From: Apricaphanius iberus
Lineage: Eukaryota; Chordata; Actinopteri; Cyprinodontiformes; Aphaniidae
Length of the DNA stretch: 64,000 bases
Assembly: GCA_028564705.1 (NCBI GenBank)
Contig: JAPXFQ010000065.1
Location: 1,116,001 to 1,180,000, forward strand
Reading direction: 5' to 3'
Part shown: positions 1 to 12,565 of the stretch, piece by piece
Layout of the letters: every line of letters starts with the position of its first letter
Numbering within the stretch: the stretch's first letter is position 1
Notes under the pieces: generated by a model
What the model was told of the DNA's origin: nothing
The model's database searches: none
Seen by the model: only the letters and a program-made list of their open reading frames with translations
Program-made: the position numbers and the translations under genes

Positions 1-953
1 CTATTTATTTATTTAGCTGTATATATTTTGACACCCCCAAAACCCATTGCACTGGTAAGCCAATGTTGATATGTGACAGACATTTTTTTTTTACATTACA
101 AGTTATAATATGGCTGGGATTGCTTAAAATCACAAATCAGATGATGTTGTGTTCTCAGTACGTAAAACGTTGGAGGAAATGGTCTTATTTATTTCTCAAG
201 GAAGAAAAAAAAGGTGTTTTGCATCAGTTTCCAAGATGGCAGAGCTGACACATTCTTTAACCTGGCAATCAGTGCATCTCAGCTTTTGTGTTTAAAATAC
301 CAAAACCGGAAAATTTGATTTTATTTGGAGATATTTTGGTTTCTCTTTAATAATACCACAGTTTATAGGGCTGCAGCTAACTTTTTATACACAAGCTAAG
401 CAAATAGGACCCTGATTGGTTAGGTTTCACTACTGAATTTATCCCCAATATTCAAAGTGGTATACATTTTTATTATAATAATAATAATACGAGTACATAC
501 AGTATGCTGTATGGGTGACTTGTTGAAGACATAATGCTCAAGGAGCTTTATGGACGACCTCTTCAGGTTCATCACTGCGTCTTGCTTTCACTCAAATTTC
601 CTCTTTTGCTGCTGAAAATGACAAAAGTGAAATCTGGTGAATGAGTCTCAGGATGTCTGGATAAAACAATCATGATCATTACCCTCTCGTTGTTCTTTTT
701 TTTAAAGGGAAATGTCTAAATATTCAGTGTTCAGACTTGGTTAATGTTTAGAGGATGTATATAGGAAATCAGCTGGTTATTCTATTTAAATTAAATCTTA
801 TGTTACTCTGAGCAAGTTGAATAACCTTGGTATATTGAAGCCCAGATATTCCAAGAAACATTCATTAAACCTTTGGAAAGTAAATCCTACAACTATGAAA
901 ATGCAGCATTTGATTTGCTTTGTATAACAGAGTGGTAATATGTGTCCCTGTAG
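1..953. other. Intron 1 of elovl4 (3' part), no feature seen
   Basis: AT-rich sequence with a short TAA-type run near 475-490 and no convincing open frame. It ends in the acceptor of elovl4 exon 2 (AG at 952-953). Small ORFs here have no recognisable protein pattern. Confidence 0.6.
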
Positions 954-3900
954 ACAAGCGGGTGGAGAAATGGCCTCTGATGGACAACCCGCTCCCCACG
1001 TTGGCTATCAGCAGTTCCTACCTGCTCTTCCTCTGGTTGGGGCCCAAATACATGAAGAACAGAGAGCCTTTCCAGCTCCGCAAGACCCTCATTGTCTACA
1101 ACTTCAGCATGGTCTTCCTCAACTTCTTCATCTTTAAAGAGGTACTGCTGCACAGATTTAGCTGCTTAACAGTGTCGTTTTCATCTGTGCATGTCTCAGT
1201 ATTCCCAAAACTGGGTCCCAGTAGCGCCTTTTGCTTGCAGTGTGCCCCCCCCCCCCCCCTTCTAATCCATTTGAGTTTGTTCTTTCATGGAGTTACTCTT
1301 TTTGCTCTTTTAGCTCTTTATGGCAGCTCGGGCAGCGCAGTACAGTTACATATGTCAACCCGTGGACTATTCAGACGACCCAAATGAAGTCAGGGTGAGT
1401 GTTTTGGAGTTTTTTTTTTTTTGACAGCTGATAGACGTCAATAACAAACAAAAAAACAAGCGCATGCATGCTATGCATATAAGGCGGCCTGCAAATGCAT
1501 TCATACTACTTGAACTACTCCTCGTGTTGTCACATTACTACCACAAACGTTGCGATTTTTTTGTCATTCCCCAACACAAGGTGAAATAAAAATGTGAAGT
1601 GGAAGAAATCGGATGGTTTTTAAGAATGCTTTTACAAAAACGACTTTGAGGAATACTTGGAATTGCAAAGTGCTTTAAGTCTTCAGTTGTGTATCTCTAC
1701 TATATAAAAATATCAAGTTTAATTTTTTTTTTTGAAAAACATCTTAAACTCAGACAGATTAGATTGAGAGCTTCTTTGATAATCAAATTTCCCGTGTCCC
1801 CAAATAGGTTTTAGGTCAGGGTTGGGACAGGGTCATCCTTACAACATCAATATGTTTCAAGTCTTTATTCTAGGATTTTCCCTTAATTAACCTCCTTTTA
1901 TCGTCCAAGCAATTTCCTTTGCTGAAAAAGAGCATTCCCACAACATGATGCTGCCATCCCCACGTTTCAAACTAGGAAGGTGGTTTTTTTGTGTGATTTA
2001 AAAAAATAAAAAAATAGCATTTTGACCCCCCCACACACACACTTTACAATAATACAACTTTGCATTGCTTTATCAAATACAATCCCAATGACAAAACGTT
2101 GTAACAAAAAGTTCAACTGGTATGAATACTTTTTGCAAATCAGGATCAGGGTACATTTAGTCAGTGAGAGTTCATTTAAGCTGTTAAATAACTTCCTTTT
2201 ATCAGTTTCATCTGCATGCCTAATAAAGTTTCTGAAAGATATCAATAAGTTAGTTTTTGCACATATTTTGACATTTGTTGGCTGCAGAGCTCTTATGTAC
2301 CAAAATGATGAGGATAATCCATGTAAATGTTTCATTGTCGCTTCACTTTCTGGTGTAGGAAAACACGTGAGCCGATGCAGGAATTGGTGTTCAGTTTCAC
2401 CTCACTCTCTGTTGCCCCATGACATAGATACAAGCTTGACACAGAAACCAGAAGCACAATGTTCTCGGTTTACGCTGGTGTCAAGATGTCAAAGATGAGA
2501 GAACAAGAGGAAGGCGTTTATGTCACACATGTTCGGCTTTCTGTTATATTAAACACAGATATCTGAATCCAGTCTGTATGTCTTAGCTCCGTTTCTGTTC
2601 AAACGTCCTTACCTTTATCTCACTGATCCACCATGTGTTGCTGTGGGAGACAGGTGGCAGGAGCTCTGTGGTGGTATTTCATCTCCAAAGGCATTGAGTA
2701 CTTGGACACGGTGTTCTTCATTCTGAGGAAGAAGTTCAACCAGGTTACCTTCTTGCACGTCTACCACCACTGCACCATGTTCACGCTCTGGTGGATCGGC
2801 ATCAAGTGGGTGGCAGGAGGACAGTGTGAGTGGCTCATTCCGTCATAAAGCCCTACAGTTAATGCAAAATCCTCACATTGTAATAAACTCTAGTAAAAAA
2901 AAAAAAAAGTTTAAAAATGGCATAAAAAGGGATTATGTCGAGCCTCTTTAAAATTTAAGCCTTAATATTTGAGTAGATTATTGCAGATATAATTTACATT
3001 AGAAATAAAACTCAACAAATTATTAAAAATTCAATATTCTGTTCTTTTAAAATTATGATTACTCTTAAAAATAAAAGTTTAACTATTTTGTAGAGTTGTG
3101 GTACATAGATTTAACATTACTGATAAAACTAAACCAATCCTGAAAAAGGAATGATGTAGATTTAAAAAAAAACGAAATGCAATATACTCAAATTCAAAAT
3201 AAAAGCCTCAACATTTTATAGAATATATTATAGCAAAATGAGATTCTATATTAATCACCAAACTAAATCCGTCATGAAAAGTGAATTATCTTGAGTTTTC
3301 AAAATAAAGCTTAAATATACTCTTCAAAATAGAAGCTTGGAGATTTCATTGAATATATTACTGTCAAATGGGACTATATTGGCCTTTCAAACTTAAGCCT
3401 GAATCAAACTGTGAAGTCCTTATAATTTTCATCAATGAATGAAACGAGACAAAAACACTGGAGAGACCTGAAATCCAGTCAAATCAAATTTTTGTTGAGT
3501 GAATAACCAGTGAGACTTAATCTAAAGCTGTTTCAAATATAAAACTAAATCGGTGTATTTTATAGGCAAGGTCCACTTTAAGTCCATTCTACCCTGGGTT
3601 AAATATTTGATTAGAATTTAAAAAATACACCCACAAAGATTCAATTGGGATAAAATAAATTTCTGACTAGAACAAAAAAATTAAATGATTTGAGCAGACT
3701 AAATTGTGATTAACATTACATTTTTATCAAAACACTTTTACTCAGTTTCATATAAAATTTCCAAATTATCACTGCTCCACAGGGGCCTAACAAGTCAGTG
3801 GGACATAGTTGTCCCCTTTGTTGCTCTGGTAGAAAGTACAAGAAGCCTTTAGAGTAACCTGCTTTAACACTTGATTATGTTCTGCTGTTTTCTTCCGGCA

Positions 3901-4457
3901 GCATTCTTTGGTGCACACATGAATGCACTGATCCACGTCTTAATGTATCTGTATTATGGCTTGGCCTCTTGTGGACCGAAGATCCAAAAGTACCTGTGGT
4001 GGAAAAAGTACTTGACCATCATTCAGATGGTAAGAAACAAAGGCCGTTTTGAAAGAATACGGATGTACTTTTTTTGTTGTTGAGAGATCTGATTAAAAAT
4101 ATGTGACTTGTCTTCTGTTGGACGCCTCAGGTTCAGTTCCACGTCACCATCGGCCACACCGCCCTGTCGCTCTACGTCAACTGCGATTTCCCCCACTGGA
4201 TGCACTACTCCCTCATCTGCTACGCCATCACCTTCATCGTCCTGTTCGGCAACTTCTACTACCAGACCTACCGCCGCCAGCAGCCCGCACGCCGCGACGC
4301 CTCCTCTTCTTCGAAGGAGGGTAAAGCCGTCTCCAACGGCAAACTCAATGGGCTGAGCAGAGCCGCTAATGGAGCGCCACTAATGGGGAGCAAAGAGGAG
4401 AAGCCCCAGGAGAACTCTGGCAGGAGAAAGAGGAAAGGACGCGCTAAAAGAGATTAG
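954..4457 (+). CDS. elovl4b: Very-long-chain fatty acid elongase 4 (exons 2-6, 5' partial)
   Basis: Condensing enzyme (3-ketoacyl-CoA synthase) of the endoplasmic reticulum that extends very-long-chain saturated and polyunsaturated fatty acids. Coding exons read here: 954-1141, 1314-1394, 2654-2825, 3902-4029, 4131-4457. All introns are GT-AG and the phases fit (1, 0, 0, 1, 0). Exon 1, expected to be about 100 nt with the start codon, lies before the window. Exon 2 opens with [13 protein letters not shown], the usual exon 2 start. Exon 4 carries the diagnostic histidine box HVYHH (residues 158-162 if exon 1 is the usual length), preceded by [12 protein letters not shown]. Exons 5 and 6 carry the hydrophobic membrane segments [11 protein letters not shown] and [18 protein letters not shown]. 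The protein ends RAKRD, an RXKXX-type ER retrieval signal; I recall this form from fish Elovl4b rather than Elovl4a, so the b assignment is an inference. Total would be about 331 aa, with a Ser/Lys/Arg-rich tail longer than the human 314-aa protein. Confidence 0.95.
1245..1259. repeat. Poly-C run
   Basis: Fifteen C in a row in elovl4 intron 2, 55 bases before exon 3. It adds to the C-rich tract upstream of the acceptor. Confidence 0.9.
1880..2140 (-). mobile_element. Tc1/mariner relic (family A), end fragment in elovl4 intron 3
   Basis: Read on the minus strand, 1938-1985 resembles the conserved transposase stretch encoding the 'GGGSIMLWG'-like region (seen as cccacaacatgatgctgcc). The stretch at 2050-2140 resembles the terminal repeat of the same family (ttgggattttatgtgatag-like). 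The two are joined with most of the element missing, so this is an internally deleted, dead copy. The same family recurs many times in the window. Confidence 0.6.
2895..3440. repeat. Degenerate ~129-bp tandem repeat in elovl4 intron 4
   Basis: Units starting near 3068, 3196 and 3326 align along most of their length. Each opens with AAAATA(A/G)AAG, passes through a 'gaatatatta'-type middle and ends near 'ctaaatccgtcatgaaaag'. The spacing is 128 and 130 bp. A more diverged unit starts near 2950 and a partial tail precedes it at 2915-2940. The units are AT-rich and roughly 60-70% alike by eye. Confidence 0.65.
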
Positions 4458-5995
4458 AGGGGGGAGGCGAGGGGAAAGGTGGGCTGGGGGCTCTACTCGA
4501 AACGTGAAACACTTAATTTGTGGAAGATTTAGAGAGACGGATGTGTCCAGGTAAGGTTTATTTCTTTAAGTCATGACGACCTGAGTTGTTGTAGATAAAA
4601 ATACCAGATCTTCTATGGGAGAAAATTGATCTGTTAATAGGAGGTGTGAAAGGTCAGAAATGAGATGACCTCTAATAATAAACCCTGAATGAAATCCTAG
4701 GGTTTGAGTACATCCTAGTATTCTGTCTCTTTATGGTGGTTTAGAGCTGGAACGAAAAAGAGCATCGAGGAGCCTGAAAACGAAAACGTGTCGTGGGTCC
4801 CTCTTGGAGGTGCTGTAACCACTCCATCAGAGGAAGCCTGAGCTGTTTAAGACAAAGCTGTAAATAGCTAACACTGCTGTAACGAGACAGGAATACAAAA
4901 TGGGAACACACGCACAACCATTTTAGTTTCTACTTGAACTTAGAATTTGTTTATCATCTTTATAGCTATAAAAAACAACTCTCTTAGTCCCATTTTTTGT
5001 CCTCCCTTTTTTAAAGTTGCTGGTGAGGCATCTTATGATTTTTTGTTTTGTTTTAATGTTTTTTTTAATTGCTATTCACCTTCATATAGGTGATCAAACT
5101 TTTAGGATGTTGTCCATTTACATCCAGCGTAAGAGTGAAATGTACATAGAAAGAAAAAAAAAAAGCTTGGGATGATATTGTTCCACCAATGCCTATCACA
5201 TGGGATAACTGTCATCTGTTTTGTCTGTATATGACTAGAGCTGATTTTGTATACCCTTACGTGTTTGTTACGTGTTAAAATGTCACCGATGTTCTTTGAT
5301 GAAATTCTCTGTTTCCCTCTTCTGACAGAAAAACGGGTGGATTTTCATTGTCTGACATGTTTAACTGTCCTTTTTATATCATATCAACTTTCAACTGTCT
5401 GTCTTGGACCAGGGAGAAAGACATTGTTGGGTTCTGGGTTTGAATTTGAGATTGCAGAGATTGCGGAGAATCCAATTTTGATCAGAGTGACTCCCTGATA
5501 TCTTTACGTCATTGAACATCTCCTCTCTTTGCAGCCAAATTCTCAGGCTTTCTTTCATGCCCCGAGCTAGACTGAATGTAAATGTATCTACAAAAGACTC
5601 GGGTCAAAAAAAAAAACCAACCAAATCGTTCCCTTTTTTTCAGCCTGAGACTTTCCTCTATTTAAAACTAGAGCTGCTGAATACTTTTGCATTGCCTGTC
5701 AAATTAAGTGTATGTCAGCTCTCTGTCAGCAATCAACCAATGCATTTCTTATTATTTATTATCAAATATTTAATCTTATGTAAATAACTGTTTTCATGTA
5801 GCTGAGAGTGCTTGTCTGTGCATTTGTCTTATTTTTGTGATGTACATATTACATTGTGATATTTTGTACTCTGTCCTTTAGGAGTGGACATTTATTTGTC
5901 CACATGGCTTGTGTTTTTTTTTTCTTCTTCTTTTCTTTGGGGGTGATAACTTTGAACTTTCTTCAAGTTTAATTAAAACTAATGCCTGTACCACC
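4458..5995 (+). other. elovl4b: Probable 3'UTR of elovl4
   Basis: This non-coding stretch directly follows the elovl4 stop codon. An AATAAA lies at 4677-4682 and an ATTAAA at 5972-5977. The second is preceded by a T-rich stretch and followed by ordinary intergenic sequence, so I take about 5995 as the outer limit. No transposon was recognised inside it. Extent is inferred from the signals only. Confidence 0.4.
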
Positions 5996-6189
5996 TATTC
6001 AACTGACTACATCTTGTGATGCACAGTGCATTTTCAGAACACTAGAGGGCACTCTAGTAAAACCATTATAGCAAGCCCACATTGCATAAACAATATGCTC
6101 AATCCTCATGTTTAAAATCATATTTTCTTATGATGCAATACAGTCATTTTTGCCGATTTTTTTTTAATGAGATAAGTATGATGTCTGTA

Positions 6190-6355
6190 TATTTGTGAAT
6201 GTTGCCTTGCACCAAGAAGGCCTGGGTTTGACTTTGAGCCTGGGGAGCATGACGTTTGCGAGTTGTCCCTGTGCATGCTCAGGTTTTTTCCAGGTACTCT
6301 GGCTTCCTGACACAGTCCAAAAAAATCTGTGGGGTTAATTGTAGGGCTGCCACAA
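6190..6355 (+). mobile_element. Dispersed RTE/SINE-like repeat, fragment
   Basis: Contains a degraded form of the ubiquitous teleost repeat body: 'cctgggtttgactt', 'gtccctgtgcatgctcagg', 'ggtactctggcttcctgac' and 'acagtccaaaaa' in the expected order. The matching downstream part appears at 6800-6890. Class (RTE-linked SINE or LINE tail) is from memory. Confidence 0.5.
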
Positions 6356-6799
6356 GCAATTATTATGATAACTGACTACTCCAATTTTTTTTAACCAATT
6401 ACTCCAGTAATCTAATTGTGGCTTACTGTGCAAACATGAAAATTAGCCTCAAGCTTGAAGCGTTATCTCGGAGTACTATGTTATCTAAAAATAAACACAA
6501 TTAAGATGGGAGGTCATTCAACAACTTTTAATGGACTAATTGCAAAGTAAAACATGATCAACATTTATCCCTCTCTGTACAGCAAATCTGTGATTTCGTG
6601 ATGGATTACCCAGACTGCATCTACTGGGCATGTGCATCAAGGGTTGAAAGGCAGAATAGAAGTTAAAGGTGCAGAGGCAGTGTTAAGAGAAAAACAAAGC
6701 TTACTAAAATGATGACTTAGATTGTTACATTTGTCAGCAACAATTTGGGTAGTTGATATGATCATGATAAAATGACTAATGACAGTGTGTCTGCATGGT

Positions 6800-6890
6800 T
6801 GGCTGTTCTGTGTCTCTGTTCTGCCCTGTAAAGGACCGGCAGCCTGTCGAGGGTGTTTCCTGCCTCTCGCCAAATGACACAGTGATAGCT
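6800..6890 (+). mobile_element. Dispersed RTE/SINE-like repeat, second fragment
   Basis: Shows 'gaccggcagcctgtcgagg', 'gtgtttcctgcctctcgcc' and 'aaatgacacagtgatagct', a mutated copy of the 'actggcgacctgtccagg' segment that is much better preserved at 13270-13350. Confidence 0.5.
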
Positions 6891-8086
6891 GAAATGTAAT
6901 CATTTCCACGGTAAACATGAACATCTTAACTGTGTTAAGTGTGTGGTTGCACAGGTGGCTACTTTCGGTGTGCTAAATTTAGCGGTTGGATGGTTGATCT
7001 GGGAATGACGTCAAACCCCAACTCAACCATGTTCTAGTTTCAGGTTTGATCCTGCAGAGTAACCAAGATCATATGCTCACTTAGGAGATTAATTCAGACT
7101 TTAATGTGAGGTTTGTGAAGTTATCGATTACAGTTCCTCCATCTGTAATAGAAAGATAAATCATGAGCTTGCAGGAAAAGTAAGTGGGGTGGTGGAAAGC
7201 CAATGTGCTAACTAATGCACATCATATCCTTAAATCAATGAGAAAGTGTCAATGTGTAAACATGTGGCCTACCTTTTATTTTTCTTGGTTCGTTTTTTGT
7301 TATATATAGCAAACTAAACCGTTTTAAAATCAATGTCAACATCATGACACCTAAAGAACCTGGTAGGGTATATAAATCTACTTATTACAGGAAGTTTTCA
7401 GAACTCTTGCAGGGTTCTGAATCATCCTAGAGCAGAAAGATCCTCATTAAATCCCATTTTGCACTATAGTGCTTGGTGATGCCGTGTTATTTGTCGAAAT
7501 GGTCTGAATACCCATGTGTTTCAAATTAAGTTTATCGACACACTAAACCTTAGGGTCTTTTTTAAAGAGTAATTTACAGTTGTGTTTCATAATACTGTTG
7601 TTTTTAAACTGCTAGTCTATTTTAGCTGAAAATACCATTCCTCAATTTTCAGTATTTGTGCTATTGAAGTACCAACTACCTCCTACATATTGCATAACTC
7701 ATATATTCCCATAGCGTAAGTTATTACTCTGATATTTTTAAATTGAATAACACCCAGGTAAAGTATTGTATCTGATGAATAGATTATGAATAAATACAAC
7801 TGCATAAAAACATGGGTACCATGAAAGAAATGTAAAAACTATTCAGTTTGAGTGTATTTTTTTGTTTAGTCTCTTACAAATGTCCCTCCCATTTCGACGA
7901 ATTTAGACAAAGGTTTCCATGGTTACTTCATATAGCAGCTGTGTGCCTGCCCCCACCACACAGGCAGAAAAATCCCTCCCTACCCAAGCCCTCATCTCCC
8001 TTTTCCTTCAAGCTTTTTCTCCCTAAATCAGCTGGCATTTACATGGGAAAGTGCACCAGTGCAATAAACTGTTAAAAAGGCGTTTC

Positions 8087-8104
8087 GTGTGTGTGTGTGT
8101 GTGT
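8087..8104. repeat. (GT)n microsatellite
   Basis: Nine GT units followed by G-rich 'ggtgggtggattggtgggtggg', an imperfect extension to about 8130. Confidence 0.9.
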
Positions 8105-8975
8105 AGGTGGGTGGATTGGTGGGTGGGTGTGTAGTTGGAGCAGTCAGAGAAGCTATTCTGTGTTTTGTTGTTTGCTAGATTGTGAAACTTGTTTTTTTTT
8201 TCCTTCTGTATGCCCGTTTATGTAGCACCCTCATAGAATTTAAGATTGGGAGGCCTGCAATTACACATGGCTATTTTATGGATTGTGTTTTTGTTATTCC
8301 CAATTTCACAACTTGTTGAATGAATTCCAAGGTTTCAAAGACAGCATTTTATTTGGACTGTACTCATGTCCTATTAGAACATTTTCCCCCCGCAATCTGT
8401 TTGGCTACAAAAACACATTTTAAAAGCTAAAAGCACTATTTTTGATGACTTAATTGTCTAATGCTAATCAATTTATGTGTTTAAAGGAAGTATGACTGTA
8501 GTTTTTTTTTTATCCAGCAAATTGCAGTTGGCCAATAGCCTATACTGGATCTACTTTAAATTGATTCAAAGTTCATAATCCAATTAGCTTCGCAACTTCC
8601 AAAATCACCCGCTTGCTCCTGACTCCAAATTACAAGATGAAGAACAGAAAAAATGTATGTAAATGTTTCCGTTTAAATTTACCACCCTAAGCCAAAGCTT
8701 TTAGCAATATATGACATTGCCTTAAACCTAAACAACAAGCAAAAGACCTCCGTTGCAGTCCAAATGCAGTTTACAAGTTGTCATGGTTAAAGTTATGGTT
8801 GCATGTTAGAGCGCCCCTTGAACCATAATTTAGAGAAATATATTAGAAACCGTGAAAATTTTTTTTTACTAATATGTACATTATTTTTATTTTTAGAGTT
8901 GTTTTTGGGAGAATACCAAACCAGAAGTGACGTGGGATAGGGGAGTCCTATCAGCGCGATCAATAGAAAACTATG

Positions 8976-9179
8976 CACTGAAAACAGAAAATGCAGCTCT
9001 AAATTATATAGATTGATTTAACCGATCACAAGTAGTTTAATTAAATTCATCTAACTTAATTTATTTACTTTTTTTAACTGCAAAAACCTAATAAAGTTAC
9101 ACAAATAAACTTAATTAAATCACTTGTAACCAAGTGAAGCAATTTATTTAAGTTGGAGCTCCATTTTCTTTTTTCAGTG
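8976..9179. mobile_element. MITE with ~55-bp terminal inverted repeats
   Basis: The left end begins cactgaaaacagaaaatgca and the right end is ccattttctttttt followed by cagtg. The reverse complement of the right end matches the left over about 55 bp with several mismatches. The 204-bp element has no coding capacity. The superfamily is not decided because no clear target duplication is visible. Confidence 0.65.
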
Positions 9180-10765
9180 TGGATTTTAATGCTGACTTTG
9201 ACACAGATTAAATTTTAAACATTTACAACTGCACATACGACGGACCACAATCATACAACAATGCTGCCCCAGATAACAGAGAGATGAAGGGGAGAGCAGG
9301 GGAAGCATAACTCAAACCAATGCTGGGCAACACTCGCGCCGTTAGCCTCGTTGAGGCAAGCTAGCTTTACTGTATCATGTTGATTCAAATCTTTGATAGC
9401 AAACTTTCAACAAAGTAGGTAATTAGCAGATGTTACACAAGAGTTGGGCTTCTGATCGATCCTGGTCGTGTTTCCCGTGTGTGTGTCCCATGAAGCTGTG
9501 AACACCGCGGCATGTTGCCTGGTCTAACCTGGTCTTTGCTTCAGTATAAACTCAGTCACATCGCTGGTATTTTAATCCTCTGGTTTGAAGTGAGCACCAT
9601 AAATTACAGGGTTTTCCATAGCCAAAGCAGAAATTAAGGGCTGTTTAGTTCAGATGCATAAAATGCACCCAGACACAGAAGATGCTGCTTGTTTTTTTTT
9701 GTTTTTTTCTTTGGAAACCTGTGGGCGTAATGTCTTCACAGGCTGGTGTTTGTACAGCAAACACAATAATTGACCATTTTTAAGAAAAATGATCACAATC
9801 CAAAGCTAATGAACACACCGACTCTTGAGAGCAGCGCATAGCATATGACCCCCTTACATCACAGGTCAAGATTATGAAAATTTTAAATCAAAATATGTGT
9901 GGATATGCATAGTGAAGTTTAAAATAACCTCAATAAACATTTCAAATATAAATTTTTGTACAACATTTCAGATGCATATCAGAAGCTATTTAACCTGCAA
10001 CCTGCACTTTAAGTGGGGCTAACTACTTATTGGTATATTTAAAGAATTTCTGCAACTTCAAATGATTTTCTTAATCAAAACCATCTTAGCAGCAGCATCC
10101 CAACATTTCTGACACAATATATGAATTTAAGATTGAACTTTATTTGAAAAACATAAATGCAGATGCTGTAGCACGTAGTACTTACTGGGTTTTAAAAAAA
10201 AATGTTAATGTAAAAAAAAGGCTTTCACTGGTTTTCAGATTCCTATTTAAATCTATCTGCTTAGTTCACATCTTTTAACTCCACATTTAAGGATTTCTAA
10301 TGTGTTAAATTCCCTGTTGGAGCTCTAGAATAACAGTAAGTGATCCAAGTTTTAAAGGGTTATGAAAAGCAAGTTTTAGCCTGATCAGCACGCTTAGATG
10401 TCAAATAATGTGTTTTGAGATAACCATGTCTTTCACATTATACCCAAGATATGGATTGTACCATGACATATAAGTTCAACACTTCAAAGTACCGGAAAGA
10501 AGGAAATAAACATTTCACAAAACTAAGAATTGATATACATGGTTTGTGATGCCTTAAAAGTGCATTATAAAGTAAATGATTATTAATGTAGCATATAACA
10601 TGAGGTTTTTGATTTTAATAAATCAGAACATTCTTTTTGATCAGTTTGTTACTGCTAATGAGTCTCACTCAGCTCTGTTTCTGGTAACTATTTCAAAGTC
10701 ATGGCAAGTCACTTGGAGCAGAATAGCAGAAACAGCATGTAACAGATTTTTCTATATTTGTCTAT

Positions 10766-11519
10766 ATGTCTGAACACTGTTCAGGCATAGTGAGGCAAGG
10801 ACCAGAGAAACTGTCTGATATTGACATAACTTGGGTTTTAAGACTCAAATACAGCACAACACCAGACGCTAGAGACAGCGGAGTGATTTCAAGTAATAAA
10901 ATGATTTTATTGGAAGGGAAAAGCCGTCTCGGGAGGGGCCAGGAGCGGAGCAGGAGCACCAGGAACAGGATCTCGGCTGAGAACGGGTAAGTAGGATTAT
11001 TAGCAGTCAGATAATTGTAATGAGATATTGTGCAAAAATTCGATTCTTACTGGTTTTGCGAGGAGGAGAAACTTGGAGAGAGGTAAGTAGAACTCTGTGG
11101 TCGGTTGAAGATGCTTGAGTCAGTACTGACAGTTCTTGTTTTTTGTAGGTGGAGAACCTGACGGGATTTCAGGTGATGATCTGGGGTGACTGTAAGTGAG
11201 ACGTTGGTGAGAATTCAGCTGACCATCCAAAGGAAGGTGTGTTCCAGCTCTTCTCTTACAGGGGAGGAAATGTTGGGCGGGCAGGCGAGCAGCGAGACAA
11301 AAGCGGAGAAGCTGAAGAGTGTGGAGGTGATCACCAGGCGGGGAGAGGTGCAGAGGCTGACCAGACTGGATCCAGAGTACTGGGGATGTTCTGGCTCGAA
11401 GGCCTCCAAAGAATCATCATGGAAAACCAGGAAGGATCTACAAAGAGACAGCAGAGGCAAGACACTTTTTAAAAACAGGAAGTTAGACTTTCCACTGGGG
11501 AACTCAGAAGATTTTTTGG
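10766..11519. other. Unrecognised purine-rich region
   Basis: Moderately GC-rich sequence with several splice-donor-like 'gtaagta' words (near 10987, 11085 and 11191) and an open frame at 11186-11539 (117 codons). The putative peptide shows no domain I recognise and runs into LINE 3' sequence. It may be an unclassified transposon or a decayed gene fragment; no function is proposed. Confidence 0.3.
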
Positions 11520-12565
11520 CCAAATCAATTTATTTATAAAGTGCTTTAACATGACACAGAGTCAAAACAAAAGTGCTGTACAGTTTAAAAACAGACAACA
11601 AATATGAATAAATAACCTTTTAAAACAATAAAACAGACCAGGTAAAAAACAGATTTTAAAATTAATAATAAGCAAAATAACCCACAAAAGCCATAGTCTC
11701 AGACTGTATCAAACGGCTGACGATAAAAATTAGTTTTGAGGAGAGATTTAAATAATGTCAGCGAAGCCGTCTGACGCACACTCAGTGATACAGCGTTCCA
11801 CAGCGTAGGTCCACATATGAAGAATGATCGTTCTCCCCTGAGCTTCTTCCTCGACCTCGGGACTTCTAAAAATAGCCAGTCCGCTGACTTGAGGCTCTGG
11901 GCAGGTTTATAAAGGGTAAGAAGCTCAACAAGATACAGTGGAGCAAGAGCATTCAGTGATTTAAAAACAAAAATTAAAAACTTGAATTTAACTCTGAAAG
12001 TCACTGGCAGCCAGTGAAAGGAGGCTAGGATAGGTGTAATGTAATCCCACTTTCGTGATCGAGTCAGCACTCTGGCTGCAGCATTCTTCACCATCTGGAG
12101 ATGCTTGATGGCCGACTGGGACACCCCACAGTACAGGGAATGCAGTAATCCAGCTGAGAAGTAATGAAGGCATGGATCACTGTTTCAAAATGCTGCCTCG
12201 ACAGGAAAGGCCTCACCTTCACCAGCTGCCTCTGGGGGAAAAACCCCAACCTCACCACAGTGCTAATTTGGTGTTCGATTTTCAAATCTCTTTCCATCTT
12301 AAAACCAAATTTGATATATACATTTTCTCACTTGGTGCCATCGATCCAAGCTCAATTTCTGACGGTGCACAACTGTTGTTAGGGCCAAAAACCATTATCT
12401 CTGTCTCCTTCTCATTAAACGTAAAAAGCTCTGCAGGTTTTGGAGGCAGGTTAAGAGAGTGGACACTGACTGACCCTTTCTTAAAGGTAGGTAGATCTGC
12501 GTGTCATCTGCGTAGCAGTGGAAAGCCACTCCATGCTTACGCAAAATGGTACTTAAAGTCATAGT
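11520..12565 (-). mobile_element. L2/CR1-type LINE, 5'-truncated reverse transcriptase relic
   Basis: Read on the minus strand this gives reverse-transcriptase sequence in the expected order. CYADDTQIYLP (YADD catalytic motif at 12503-12514) is followed by LNEKETEIMVFGP (about 12370-12425), a LDYC-containing segment (about 12140-12290), then NAAARVLTRSRKWDYITPIL and LWNAVSLSVRQTASLTLFKS (11699-12124). Frameshifts break it into at least three frames. The low-coordinate end has the typical 3' tail, 'gcactttataaataaattg' in reverse complement. Clade (L2 versus CR1) is from memory of teleost LINE proteins. Confidence 0.85.

Larger units (their letters stand above)
5996..10765. other. Intergenic stretch without genes
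   Basis: No ORF here shows recognisable protein similarity or codon patterning. Recognised contents are listed separately: RTE/SINE-like fragments (6190-6355, 6800-6890), a GT microsatellite and an 8.98-9.18 kb MITE. The remainder is AT-rich unique-looking sequence. Confidence 0.6.

Noticed and set aside
11186..11539. 117-codon ORF as a gene
   Set aside because: No recognisable domain, and it ends in LINE 3' sequence; kept only as an unrecognised region.
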